The notes under the pieces: model-generated
What the model was told of the DNA's origin: nothing
The model's input: only the letters and a program-made list of their open reading frames with translations
The model's database searches: none
Translations under genes and position numbers: made by a program
Shown: in pieces, positions 1-7,629 of the stretch
Layout: every line of letters starts with the position of its first letter
Position numbering within the stretch: position 1 is the stretch's first letter
Source: Bacteroidia bacterium
GTDB lineage: Bacteria > Bacteroidota > Bacteroidia > B-17B0 > Aurantibacillaceae
DNA length: 14,278 nucleotides
Direction: 5' to 3'
Assembly (NCBI GenBank): GCA_014379485.1
Contig: JACMLS010000851.1
Coordinates: 1 to 14,278, forward strand

Positions 1-90
1 AAAAAAACAACAGAAATAAAAAATTACGACGCAAAAGGAAAATTAACTTCAGAAGAATTTTTAAAAGACGGAAAGCCCGCAAAGAAATGA
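1..90 (+). CDS. 3' end of a MORN/YwqK-like repeat protein (partial)
   Basis: An open frame enters from the left edge and stops at the TGA at 88-90, giving 29 visible residues. They contain one unit of the pattern Y-D-x-x-G-K-L-T-S-E-E-F-x-K-D-G-K, which resembles a MORN or 'YwqK antitoxin-like' repeat. The tail is lysine-rich. The stop overlaps the start of the next gene in an ATGA arrangement (87-90), which suggests translational coupling and one operon. The repeat assignment rests on a single unit, so the function is not established. Confidence 0.55.
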   Translation, partial: KKTTEIKNYDAKGKLTSEEFLKDGKPAKK

Positions 91-497
91 AAACCTTGGT
101 AAAAATAGTTGCGATTGTTTTTTTCAGTGCCGCTGTTTTTGCCTGCAGTCTTCCGGTGCCACAAGAGGTTAACGAACAACGTGTTATTCTTCCTAAGGTA
201 AATGCAGATTCTGCTTTCTTGAATATTTTTGAAGAAAAAGACCTGGTAGTAAAATTAGAAAACGCAGATTCGCTCTCAGTAAAATTTGCTAAAGAAAGAT
301 TTAAGAAAATGACGGCGACAGAATTTGATACACGTATAGATACTTTTAAAAAATATAATCCGGAAGCTCACTATTACATAAAAGCTTCACCGGATGTTTC
401 CACGGCAGATCAGGTAGAAGTAATCAACATCCTTGCAAAACACAAAATTTTTAAAGTAAAACTCGTTACCGAAATTAACAACAGCACAAAAAATTAA
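87..497 (+). CDS. Lipoprotein with an ExbD/TolR-like periplasmic domain
   Basis: This 136-residue protein has a hydrophobic N-terminus (residues 4-19) ending in V-F-A-C, with Cys20 as the likely lipidation site. Residues about 35-130 follow the layout of the periplasmic domain of ExbD/TolR: a leading LP segment, a beta-strand (residues 53-57, LVVKL), a helix (FDTRIDTFKKYNP), then IKASPDVSTADQVEVINIL and KVKLVTE. These match the familiar family patterns 'I-R-A-D-K-D-V-P-Y-G-x-V-V-x-V-M-D-x-L' and 'K-V-x-L-V-T-E'. True ExbD/TolR proteins are held in the inner membrane by a helix carrying a proton-conducting Asp. Here a lipobox replaces that helix, so a direct motor role is unlikely. The start is the ATG of the ATGA overlap with the preceding gene, and serS begins 16 bp downstream. 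The fold assignment is inferred from pattern alone. Confidence 0.6.
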   Translation: MKTLVKIVAIVFFSAAVFACSLPVPQEVNEQRVILPKVNADSAFLNIFEEKDLVVKLENADSLSVKFAKERFKKMTATEFDTRIDTFKKYNPEAHYYIKASPDVSTADQVEVINILAKHKIFKVKLVTEINNSTKN

Positions 498-513
498 ATT
501 CAATAATAAACTT

Positions 514-1788
514 ATGCTACAACTAAACACCATACGCGAACACAAAGACGAAGTACTTAAAGGACTCGCAAAAAAACACTTCGCAAAAGCCGAAGAGATC
601 ATTAATAAAATTATTGAGGCCGATGCTACGCGAAGACAAGCGCAAAAAGACAGCGACAATTTAAAAAGCGAAGCCAACACCATTTCTAAACAAGTGGGTG
701 AGCTTATGAAAGCCGGCAAAAAAGAAGAAGCAGAAGTGGTAAAAACAAAAACCGCTGAGCTGAAAGAGAAAGAAAAACAATTAGGCGAGTTGCTTGCAGA
801 AAAAGAAAAAGAAATTCAGGATCTGCTTTGCCTTGTGCCTAATTTGCCAAACGAAAAAGTTCCCGCCGGAAAAACACCGGAAGAAAATGAAACTGTTTAC
901 AAGCACGGAGAAATTCCAACACTTCACGCAGCCGCAGTTCCTCATTGGGATCTGACCACAAAATACGACCTGATAGATTTTGAACTGGGGGTAAAAATTA
1001 CAGGTGCAGGTTTTCCGGTTTACAAAGGTAAAGGCGCAAAATTACAACGTGCCTTAATTAATTTTTTCCTTGATCGCGCCACCGCAAAAGGTTACCGCGA
1101 AATTATGCCTCCGCTTATGGTAAACGAAGCATCTGGTTTCGGCACAGGCCAGCTTCCTGATAAAGAAGGGCAAATGTACCACGCAACTATTGACGGATTC
1201 TATTTAATTCCAACAGCAGAAGTTCCGATCACCAATATTTACCGCGATGTTATTTTAAAAGAAAGCGAATTGCCGGTAAAAAATTGTGGCTACACACCCT
1301 GTTTCAGAAGAGAAGCCGGCAGCTACGGAAAAGATGTGCGCGGATTAAATCGTTTACACCAGTTCGACAAAGTTGAGATCGTACAGATCGCACATCCCGA
1401 AAAATCTTACGAAATTCTTGAAGAAATGAAAGAATACGTTGCCGGATTATTACAGGACCTTGAACTGCCCTACAGAATTTTAAGACTTTGCGGAGGCGAC
1501 ATGAGTTTTGCAAGCGCAATGACCTACGACATGGAAGTGTGGAGCGCGGCGCAACAACGCTGGCTCGAGGTAAGTTCTGTGTCAAATTTCGAAGCATTTC
1601 AGAGCAACAGGTTAAAATGCAGATTCAAAGGTGCTGATGGAAAAACCCAGCTGGCACATACGCTGAACGGAAGCGCTTTAGCATTACCCCGCATTGTGGC
1701 GGCACTATTGGAAAACAATCAAACCCCCGAAGGAATTAAAATTCCAAAGGTGCTTGTACCTTACACCGGTTTCGACATTATAAATTAA
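514..1788 (+). CDS. serS: Seryl-tRNA synthetase
   Basis: SerS is a cytoplasmic class II aminoacyl-tRNA synthetase that joins serine to tRNA-Ser using ATP, and also to tRNA-Sec where selenocysteine is used. The 424-residue length is normal for the bacterial enzyme. Residues about 25-105 form the long charged coiled-coil arm that contacts the tRNA extra arm. The catalytic core shows the serine-binding TAEVP loop (234-238), class II motif 2 with FRREAGSYG (264-272) and the HQFDKVE stretch (282-288), and motif 3 with LNGSALALPR (384-393), which carries the ATP-binding Arg. SSVSNFEAFQSNR (354-366) is also typical. The ATG at 514 gives the usual N-terminus (MLQLNTIREH). No key residue appears to be missing. 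It may be co-transcribed with the lipoprotein gene 16 bp upstream. Confidence 0.98.
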   Translation: MLQLNTIREHKDEVLKGLAKKHFAKAEEIINKIIEADATRRQAQKDSDNLKSEANTISKQVGELMKAGKKEEAEVVKTKTAELKEKEKQLGELLAEKEKEIQDLLCLVPNLPNEKVPAGKTPEENETVYKHGEIPTLHAAAVPHWDLTTKYDLIDFELGVKITGAGFPVYKGKGAKLQRALINFFLDRATAKGYREIMPPLMVNEASGFGTGQLPDKEGQMYHATIDGFYLIPTAEVPITNIYRDVILKESELPVKNCGYTPCFRREAGSYGKDVRGLNRLHQFDKVEIVQIAHPEKSYEILEEMKEYVAGLLQDLELPYRILRLCGGDMSFASAMTYDMEVWSAAQQRWLEVSSVSNFEAFQSNRLKCRFKGADGKTQLAHTLNGSALALPRIVAALLENNQTPEGIKIPKVLVPYTGFDIIN

Positions 1789-1819
1789 GTTAATTACCTT
1801 AAGAAAGAAGAGATTTCAC

Positions 1820-1840
1820 ATTAAAATCGTTAATTTTAAT
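1820..1840. repeat. AT-only hairpin before the lipoprotein gene
   Basis: ATTAAAAT (1820-1827) and ATTTTAAT (1833-1840) form a perfect 8-bp inverted repeat around the 5-base loop CGTTA. It lies between the serS stop and the next start, ending 9 bases before the ATG at 1850. It lacks a following T-run and has no G-C pairs in the stem, so it is a poor terminator. It could be a weak operator or an accident of AT-rich DNA. Confidence 0.35.
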
Positions 1841-1849
1841 AGCATATTT

Positions 1850-2458
1850 ATGACACGGATAATTGGATTTATTTTTGCGGCATTAATTTTGTTTTCATGT
1901 AAACCAAAAACAGATTTCAGCGCTGAAATAACGCAGGCAGACAGCGTAAAAAAAGAGATACAAAGAGTAGTAACAGGATTTAATCAATTGGACTCAGTGA
2001 GAATTTCTGTTTCAGAAAACACAATAGGAGCTTATCTTGGTTACATTACTCAGAATTTAAAAGATACAATTTCAAGAGAAGATGCTTTTTTGCTTTCAGG
2101 TTTTAAAGGCATAAAAAAATCTTTCGGAAAATATTCTAAAACAAAAAGAGACCTGGGTCGTTTTTATGCTTTTAACCTGAAACAGATAGAGAGCCTGCAG
2201 ACAGATCTTAAAGAAGGGATGATTGACAACAAAGACAGTGCAAAAAAATATATTACCAGCGAAATAGATGCGAACAGAGAACTGATGAGAATGATGAGGT
2301 TGCACACAGAAATAATTCCGAATGAAATTACACGTTATGATAGCCTGAAACCAAAAGTAGAAGAGATCATAAAAAAAATAAACAAAGGAACGCTTCCTGC
2401 AGAATTGCTGAACGTTCCCGTAAAACGAGAAACCCAAGAAGTTGAAGACGACGATTAA
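1850..2458 (+). CDS. Predicted helical lipoprotein, unknown function
   Basis: The protein has 202 residues. A lipoprotein signal peptide ends in L-F-S-C, with Cys17 as the likely lipidated residue, followed by KPKTD. The rest looks mostly alpha-helical, with repeated charged stretches around residues 30-60 and 85-175, and no catalytic motif I can recognise. The C-terminus is very acidic and ends in EVEDDD. The last 17 bases overlap the start of the downstream TPR gene in another frame, so the two are probably translated together. They may act together at the envelope, but that is only inferred from the overlap. I do not recognise the family. Confidence 0.8.
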   Translation: MTRIIGFIFAALILFSCKPKTDFSAEITQADSVKKEIQRVVTGFNQLDSVRISVSENTIGAYLGYITQNLKDTISREDAFLLSGFKGIKKSFGKYSKTKRDLGRFYAFNLKQIESLQTDLKEGMIDNKDSAKKYITSEIDANRELMRMMRLHTEIIPNEITRYDSLKPKVEEIIKKINKGTLPAELLNVPVKRETQEVEDDD

Positions 2459-4256
2459 AATATTTTTCTTGCTTTTTTTTCCGCTTTCTTTTTTAGCGCA
2501 AAGTGCCGACGAACAATTGGCATTACAGGCTTTTAATAACAAAGAGTACGAAAAAGCAATTGTTTATTACGAAAAATTATACGATCAGAATTCTTTTCAG
2601 TTTTACAACAACTATTTTAAGTGTTTGCTCTACACAAAAGATTTTAAACGGGCAGAAAAAATTGCGAAGAAACAACTCAAAAACAACTCAACAAATCTTT
2701 CTGTTTATATTGACCTTGCAGATGTTTACCTGAACGATGGTTCTGACAAGAAAAAAGCAGACGAACAATATCAGAAAGCAATTAAAGAAGTAGGCGCAGA
2801 CCAGAACCAGCTTTACAATCTTGCACAGGCTTTTACCAACAACAAACAATACGATTATGCAATACAGGTGTATCTGAAAGGCAGAAAAATTTACGCAGGC
2901 TCTTACCCGTTCTATTATGAAATTGCCGATGTGTATTTGCTTAAAGGCGAAACGCGCAACATGATCAATGAATATTTAGACGCGCTTGATTTTCGCGAGA
3001 GTGAAATGTACATGGTTCAAACACGCTTAGGAAATTCATTAGGGTATGACGATGAAAAAGGAGGTTTTAATAATCCCATTCTTAAAGCAGAACTACTAAA
3101 ACGCATACAAAACAATCCTGACAAAACTGTTTACTCAGAGTTTTTAGTGTGGATACAGTTGCAGCAAAAAGATTACGAAGGCGCCTTTATTCAGAGCAAA
3201 GCTTTAGACAAAAGAAAAAAAGAAAACGGTTTTCGTATGATGGACCTTGGAAAAGCCTGCATGGCAGAAAACGTTTATGATGTGGCGCAAAAATGTTACC
3301 AGTACGTAATTGATAATAACAAAGATTATTATTACGACAATGCTTTTGTTGAAAGCGCAAATGTCTTGTATGAAAAAATTACAAAGTCTGTAAATTACAC
3401 CAAGCAGGACCTGAATGATCTGGAAGGAAAATTACAATCAACGATTAAAAAATTCGACAACGGTTCGCTTACGTTTCCGGTAATAAAAAAACTGGCGCAT
3501 TTGCAGGCATATTATTTAGACAAAGATTCTGCTGCAATTGATCTGCTTAACAAAACAATTTCTTTTCCGGGCATTGATAAACTTACACAGGCAGAATTAA
3601 AATTAGAGTTGGGAGATATTATGATCCTTACCGGTGATATTTGGGAAGCATCTCTTTTGTACTCACAAGTTGATAAAGCATACCATCACGAACCAATTGG
3701 GCAGGAAGCAAAATACCGCGTTGCAAAAGTGTATTATTACTCAGGCGATTTTAAATTATCTAAAGCACAATTTGATGTTTTAAAAGGCGCCACCAGCAAA
3801 TTAATTTCTAACGATGCAATGGATATGAGTTTGGTTATTTCTGATGCAATTGGAGTTGACACCAACGATGTTCCGCTTGCATGGTTCTCTTCTGCAGAAC
3901 TTTTAATCCGTCAGAATAAATTTAAACAGGCTATTTCGCGCATGGATTCTATTATGCTTATGTTTCCTGACCATACTTTGGCAGATGATATTTTAATGAA
4001 GAAAGCGCAAATAGCAATGAAAACCGGAAAATTTCAGGAAGCCGCAGACTTTTACCAGAAAGTAGTTACGGATTACGGCTCAGAAATTTTTGGAGACGAT
4101 GCACAATTCAACATTGGCGAGATCTACGAAAAATACATTAACGACGTAGAAAAAGCAAAAACCGCTTACCAGGATCTTATGGTAAATTACCCCAGCAGCG
4201 TTTTTACAACCGAGGCACGCAAACGTTTCAGGAAATTGAGGGGTGATGTTTATTAA
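2442..4256 (+). CDS. Secreted tetratricopeptide-repeat protein with TTG start
   Basis: The protein has 604 residues with a signal peptide (MKTTIKIFFLLFFPLSFLA, cleaved before QS). TPR-like helical pairs follow along the whole length. Clear units lie at residues about 22-55 (ALQAFNNKEYEKAIVYYEKL), 118-150 (LYNLAQAFTNNKQYDYAIQVY) and 155-190. In the C-terminal third, 'FPDHTLADDILMKKAQIAMKTGKFQEAADFYQKVV' and the following unit resemble the TPR lattice of BamD and CpoB. The start codon is TTG at 2442-2444: no in-frame ATG occurs before about residue 170-190, and only this start supplies the signal peptide. It overlaps the preceding lipoprotein gene by 17 bp. A periplasmic or outer-membrane-associated scaffold role is likely, and the partner is unknown. 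A word-repeat element follows the stop. Confidence 0.88.
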   Translation: MKTTIKIFFLLFFPLSFLAQSADEQLALQAFNNKEYEKAIVYYEKLYDQNSFQFYNNYFKCLLYTKDFKRAEKIAKKQLKNNSTNLSVYIDLADVYLNDGSDKKKADEQYQKAIKEVGADQNQLYNLAQAFTNNKQYDYAIQVYLKGRKIYAGSYPFYYEIADVYLLKGETRNMINEYLDALDFRESEMYMVQTRLGNSLGYDDEKGGFNNPILKAELLKRIQNNPDKTVYSEFLVWIQLQQKDYEGAFIQSKALDKRKKENGFRMMDLGKACMAENVYDVAQKCYQYVIDNNKDYYYDNAFVESANVLYEKITKSVNYTKQDLNDLEGKLQSTIKKFDNGSLTFPVIKKLAHLQAYYLDKDSAAIDLLNKTISFPGIDKLTQAELKLELGDIMILTGDIWEASLLYSQVDKAYHHEPIGQEAKYRVAKVYYYSGDFKLSKAQFDVLKGATSKLISNDAMDMSLVISDAIGVDTNDVPLAWFSSAELLIRQNKFKQAISRMDSIMLMFPDHTLADDILMKKAQIAMKTGKFQEAADFYQKVVTDYGSEIFGDDAQFNIGEIYEKYINDVEKAKTAYQDLMVNYPSSVFTTEARKRFRKLRGDVY

Positions 4257-4266
4257 ACTAATTTTT

Positions 4267-4307
4267 CACCGCTAAGAACACATAGGGGCCACTGAGTTTT
4301 CACTAAG
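4267..4307. repeat. Intergenic repeat of CACTAAG-type words at about 10-bp steps
   Basis: Four degenerate 7-base words occur at 4270 (CGCTAAG), 4279 (CACATAG), 4290 (CACTGAG) and 4301 (CACTAAG). The steps are 9, 11 and 11 bp, close to one helical turn. The element lies between the TPR gene stop (4256) and the broken outer-membrane gene. It also supplies the in-frame TAA (4273-4275) that closes the broken gene's frame on its 5' side. I recall similar CACTAAG words in intergenic DNA of other Bacteroidota, from memory only. Confidence 0.6.
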
Positions 4308-4311
4308 CAAA

Positions 4312-4865
4312 ATTCTGAAAGCAATTCATTACATATTATTTGCTTTTTTAAGCGCTACTTTTTTTAATCAAATCAGTGCACAAACTGATTCAACAATAAA
4401 AAAAAATCCGCAACGCCGATATTATTCGAGATGGCCGTATATTGGAGAGAACGTTCCGCCATACATTGCTATAGCAGGAGGTTATGAAGGTATTTATTCA
4501 AAAAATTTGCAGATTGGTGTTGCTGCAAACTGCGGGAGCTTTACAGTTAATCCCGGCATTGGTGGAATGATAGGTGGAATTATTCTTTATAAGCAGAACC
4601 TTTGAATAAAAATATCTATTCTTATGAAGCCGAATTTGGAATGTATTCCGGGCCGGTTTTAGGATTTAATTATAATTACAATGTAACAAGCTCCAATAAA
4701 ATTTCTGCGTTCAAACCTTTTGTTGGAATAGCAATAGCTAACATTCAAATTTTGTATGGATATAGTTTTTACTCGTCAAAACAAGATCTGAATAAAGACT
4801 TAAGACATAACAGAATTACAATACGATTAATTTTACCTGTCCTCAAATTAGCAAAGGGGAAATAA
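4312..4865 (+). pseudogene. Broken outer-membrane beta-barrel-type gene (no ATG, one frameshift)
   Basis: Two open frames join into one plausible secreted protein. The first runs from 4312 to the TGA at 4603-4605. It encodes a signal-peptide-like stretch (YILFAFLSATFFNQISA before QTDST) and a glycine-rich segment with GGYEGIYSKNLQIGVAA and GIGGMIGGIILYKQ. The second runs from 4602 to the TAA at 4863-4865 in the -1 frame. It continues in the same style: FGMYSGPVLGFNYNYNV, then a C-terminal part ending ITIRLILPVLK. Alternating hydrophobic/aromatic residues suggest a small beta-barrel of about 180 residues. The first half has no ATG, GTG or TTG near its start (the codons are ATT, then CTG), and the word repeat at 4267-4307 sits where an upstream start would be expected. 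A one-base indel near 4602 would restore the frame. A sequencing error could explain the frameshift but not the absent start. The protein family is not identified. Confidence 0.65.
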
Positions 4866-4876
4866 ATTATTTAGAA

Positions 4877-5704
4877 ATGGAAAACCTCAACGCCCTAAAC
4901 TCTCTTACAGAAAATTTCTCCGCATCAGATACAATGCCTGTTATTTTCATTGGGCACGGAAGTCCGATGAACGCTGTAGAAGATAATCCATTCACCAAAA
5001 CACTTTCGCAACTCAGTACAAAAATTCAAAAACCAAATGCAATTTTAGTTATATCTGCACACTGGTTAACGAGAGGAAATTCTTTGGTTTCATTAAATCC
5101 AAATCCGCAAACCATTTATGATTTTGGTGGTTTTCCGGATGAGCTTTACAATATAAAATACGAACCCAAAGGTGCGCCTGAATTTGCAAAAGAAATAATT
5201 TCAAAAGTAACCACAGAAAAAATAATGGGTCATGATACTATGGGTTTAGATCATGGGGCCTGGACAATTCTAAAATACATTTATCCCGAAGCAAACATTC
5301 CGGTTTTTCAACTGAGTATTGATTACGATAAATCTCCGCAATGGCATTTTAACCTGGCAAAACAACTTTCTTTTCTCAGAAAAAAAGGCGTGCTTATTTT
5401 GAGCAGCGGCAACATTGTACACAACTTAAGGATTATAGATTGGAACCGTGACGCAAAAGTTGCCGATTGGAGTTTGGAATTTGATTCTATTTTTAAAAAA
5501 CAAATGCTCAGCGAAAATTTTTCTTCTCTTATAGATTATTATTCTTTGGGAAGTTCAGCAAAATTAGCCATTCCCACCAACGATCATTACCTGCCGGCTC
5601 TTTACACACTAGGCCTCAAAGAAAAAAACGAAACTATCTCACACATTTACGAAGGTTTTCAGAACAGCACTGTAAGTATGAGAAGCTTTTTAATAGGTAA
5701 ATGA
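4877..5704 (+). CDS. ygiD: Extradiol ring-opening dioxygenase, YgiD/DODA (LigB) type
   Basis: This cytoplasmic enzyme has 275 residues. Family members open catechol-type rings with molecular oxygen, and E. coli YgiD acts on L-DOPA as a 4,5-extradiol dioxygenase. The expected histidines are all visible: His27 in GHGSP, His62 in SAHW, His126 in DHGAW, His182 in VHNLR and His237 in NDHYLP. The first two and one later His are the metal ligands in this family, which binds Zn or Fe. Length is close to the E. coli protein plus about 19 extra N-terminal residues. Met20 (MPVIFIGHGSP) is a possible alternative start. The gene begins 11 bp after the broken gene's stop and is followed by a weak hairpin. 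The natural substrate cannot be told from the sequence. Confidence 0.93.
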   Translation: MENLNALNSLTENFSASDTMPVIFIGHGSPMNAVEDNPFTKTLSQLSTKIQKPNAILVISAHWLTRGNSLVSLNPNPQTIYDFGGFPDELYNIKYEPKGAPEFAKEIISKVTTEKIMGHDTMGLDHGAWTILKYIYPEANIPVFQLSIDYDKSPQWHFNLAKQLSFLRKKGVLILSSGNIVHNLRIIDWNRDAKVADWSLEFDSIFKKQMLSENFSSLIDYYSLGSSAKLAIPTNDHYLPALYTLGLKEKNETISHIYEGFQNSTVSMRSFLIGK

Positions 5705-5732
5705 TCTTGATTCATAAGATTTTACTTTTTTT
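5703..5732 (+). terminator. Weak hairpin plus T-run after the dioxygenase gene
   Basis: ATCTT (5704-5708) and AAGAT (5716-5720) form a perfect 5-bp stem with a GATTCAT loop, extendable by a G-T pair. It is followed by TTTAC and seven T residues. The stem begins on the stop codon itself. It contains only one G-C pair, so termination is probably inefficient. Confidence 0.4.
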
Positions 5733-5748
5733 CACAACCAGCTCAAGC

Positions 5749-5782
5749 GGTTTTTTCGTACCTTTCTTTTCTCAAAAAAACC
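5749..5782 (+). promoter_or_regulatory. Candidate promoter -7 box inside an inverted repeat
   Basis: TACCTTTC (5759-5766) matches the Bacteroidota -7 consensus TAnnTTTG in all but the last base. It lies in the 18-base loop of a perfect 8-bp inverted repeat, GGTTTTTT (5749-5756) and AAAAAACC (5775-5782). No good -33 TTTG is seen at the right distance, so this promoter for the downstream MuiA-like gene is tentative. Confidence 0.3.
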
Positions 5783-5790
5783 TGTTCACG

Positions 5791-5820
5791 CCAGTCTTAT
5801 ATCTTGCGTTCTTATGTCTT
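5791..5820. repeat. TCTT-word heptad repeat, copy 1
   Basis: TCTT words start at 5795, 5802, 5810 and 5817, giving steps of 7, 8 and 7 bp. The element begins with the 15-mer CCAGTCTTATATCTT (5791-5805), which recurs exactly at 7630-7644. Over 34 aligned bases the two copies agree at 29. It sits 40 bp before the MuiA-like gene. Confidence 0.65.
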
Positions 5821-5859
5821 CTATCCGACGTTTAATCCTCTTACATAAAAACCAATCCA

Positions 5860-7557
5860 ATGAAAAAAATTCTTCTTTCGCTTTCTATCTTTTCTGTTGC
5901 AACATTTTTTTGCCAGACAGGAATTCCGGTGCAGAATATTGCTCAACCTGTAGAAAACGCTGTCTTGTATTTAGATGGCGCAGAACTAATTCACAGCAAA
6001 TCTGTAACTATTAGTCCGGGCAGAACAAACGTTGTGTTTACAGGTCTCACCAATAAACTCATTGGTAAAAGTGTTCAAGTTACGAGCAGCAGTCCCGATG
6101 TAAACATTCTTTCTATCTCAGATAAAATTAATTTTTTAAATCCTGCAAAAGAAAACGCAAAAATAAAAGTGATCCGCGATACAATTAAAAAACTTCAAAC
6201 AGAAATTGATGAACTTAATAACGACAAAAACGCTTACGAATCAGAAAAGAATATGATTCTGAATAACCAGAAAATTGGCGGAAATGATAAAGGCGTATCA
6301 ATTGCTGAGCTTAAACTTGCGGCCGATCTTTTTCGCAGCCGAATAAAAGAAATTAACACAGAAGTGTATAAATTCAATACTAAAATTGACCAAAAAGCTG
6401 AACTGATACACAAGCGCGATTTGGAATTAAATGAACTGAACGCAAACAAATTTAATCCAACCTCAGAAGTAACCATTTTACTGTCCTGCACTGCAAAAAC
6501 AACTACTACATTAGAATTACATTATATAACTCCTGCCGGTGGCTGGACACCTAGCTACGACCTGAAATGTGAAGACCTGAACAAACCGCTCGTACTGGTT
6601 TACCGCGCAAAAGTTTATAATAACACAGGAATAGATTGGAACGATATAAAAATGAAACTATCTACCGGAGACCCAATGAAAAATGCCGCCAAACCAAATT
6701 TAGAAACCTGGTTTGTAAATTACAACGAAGGAAATACCTATTACCAAAAATCAGGAAAGAAAGGAGCCTACTCTAACGATTATTCTAAAGATGAGTATGC
6801 AGAAGATTTTAAAAACAGCAATGCAAATAAACCTTCGGCAAATTATTCTGCACAGCAGCAACAACAATTACAGCAAACACAAACCAACAGCATTTTGTTT
6901 GAAGAGATCCAGGTATCTGACCTGAGCGCTGAATTTGACATTAAAGAACCTTACACAGTGCCTTCTGATGCAAAACCATATATTGTAGATGTAACCACAC
7001 ATAATTTAAATGCCATTTTCCGCCATTACGCATTGCCAAAAAACGAGCGCGAAGCATTTATGCTTGCACGCATTACCGGTTGGGAAGAATTGGATTTAGT
7101 AGAAGGCCCCTGCAATGTTTATTTTGGAGGAACTTATGTGGGCCAATCTTACATTGATACAAAGAGTATTGATGATACTTTAGATCTTTCTTTAGGAAGA
7201 GATAAACGCATTATGGTAAGCCGTACGCAGGTAAAAGATCTTACAAGAGAAAAAATTGTAGGCAACAGCAGAAAAATTACCTACAGCTATGAAATGGTTG
7301 TGAAAAACAACAGAAAAACTGCCATAACAATTGACCTCGAAGATCAGTTACCCGTTTCTAAACAGGCAGACATTACCGTTGAAGCGATACAACTGAGCGG
7401 AGCAGACATGAATAAAGACAACGGTAAACTTACCTGGACATTTAATCTGCAGCCCGATGAGTCTAAAAAAGTAATTCTTACTTTCTCAATAAAATACCCA
7501 AGAGACAAAGCGGTAAACGTAAAAAACTACAAAAGCAAAATGCGGGCTAAATTCTAA
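5860..7557 (+). CDS. Secreted DUF4139 (mucoidy inhibitor A-like) protein
   Basis: The protein has 565 residues with a signal peptide (residues 1-18, before QTG). An N-terminal DUF4140-like beta domain at about residues 33-95 (VENAVLYLDGAELIHSKSV, then VVFTGLTNKL) leads into a long coiled coil at about 100-195. The C-terminal DUF4139 domain spans about 200-565. It contains YITPAGGWTPSYDL (222-235), a stretch typical of the MuiA-like family, then YRAKVYNNTGIDW (248-260) and LSTGDP (267-272). A low-complexity linker rich in Asn, Ser and Gln (about 300-345) interrupts the domain. No catalytic residues are known to me. The Aeromonas MuiA link to capsule or mucoidy gives the family its name, but that role should not be carried over. 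TCTT-type word repeats lie on both sides of the gene. Confidence 0.88.
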   Translation: MKKILLSLSIFSVATFFCQTGIPVQNIAQPVENAVLYLDGAELIHSKSVTISPGRTNVVFTGLTNKLIGKSVQVTSSSPDVNILSISDKINFLNPAKENAKIKVIRDTIKKLQTEIDELNNDKNAYESEKNMILNNQKIGGNDKGVSIAELKLAADLFRSRIKEINTEVYKFNTKIDQKAELIHKRDLELNELNANKFNPTSEVTILLSCTAKTTTTLELHYITPAGGWTPSYDLKCEDLNKPLVLVYRAKVYNNTGIDWNDIKMKLSTGDPMKNAAKPNLETWFVNYNEGNTYYQKSGKKGAYSNDYSKDEYAEDFKNSNANKPSANYSAQQQQQLQQTQTNSILFEEIQVSDLSAEFDIKEPYTVPSDAKPYIVDVTTHNLNAIFRHYALPKNEREAFMLARITGWEELDLVEGPCNVYFGGTYVGQSYIDTKSIDDTLDLSLGRDKRIMVSRTQVKDLTREKIVGNSRKITYSYEMVVKNNRKTAITIDLEDQLPVSKQADITVEAIQLSGADMNKDNGKLTWTFNLQPDESKKVILTFSIKYPRDKAVNVKNYKSKMRAKF

Positions 7558-7566
7558 ATCTGATGC

Positions 7567-7606
7567 CACAGATTGCACTGATTTACACAGATTAAGGCCG
7601 CAGATT
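7567..7606. repeat. Intergenic repeat of CACAGATT-type words at about 10-bp steps
   Basis: Four 8-base words start at 7567 (CACAGATT), 7576 (CACTGATT), 7586 (CACAGATT) and 7599 (CGCAGATT). The steps are 9, 10 and 13 bp. The element starts 9 bp after the MuiA-like stop and runs into a T-rich stretch. It resembles the CACTAAG element in spacing but not in word. A fragment of similar wording, AATCTGCGGCA, occurs on the + strand near 10560. Confidence 0.65.
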
Positions 7607-7629
7607 TTTTTTATAAGACACTTTGTGCA

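Noticed and set aside
1304..1597. Leftward open frame inside serS
   Set aside because: It is antisense to core SerS motifs, so it is a shadow of the conserved gene.
4590..4610. Programmed -1 frameshift joining the two halves of the broken gene
   Set aside because: The junction AAC-CTT-TGA is not a slippery X-XXY-YYZ site, and I see no downstream stem. The gene also lacks a start codon, so decay or a sequencing indel is simpler.
4602..4865. A separate 87-residue gene starting with TTG
   Set aside because: It has no N-terminal export signal, although its content looks like the C-terminal part of an outer-membrane protein. It continues in sense from the upstream frame that stops at 4603-4605, so it is better read as the second half of one broken gene.
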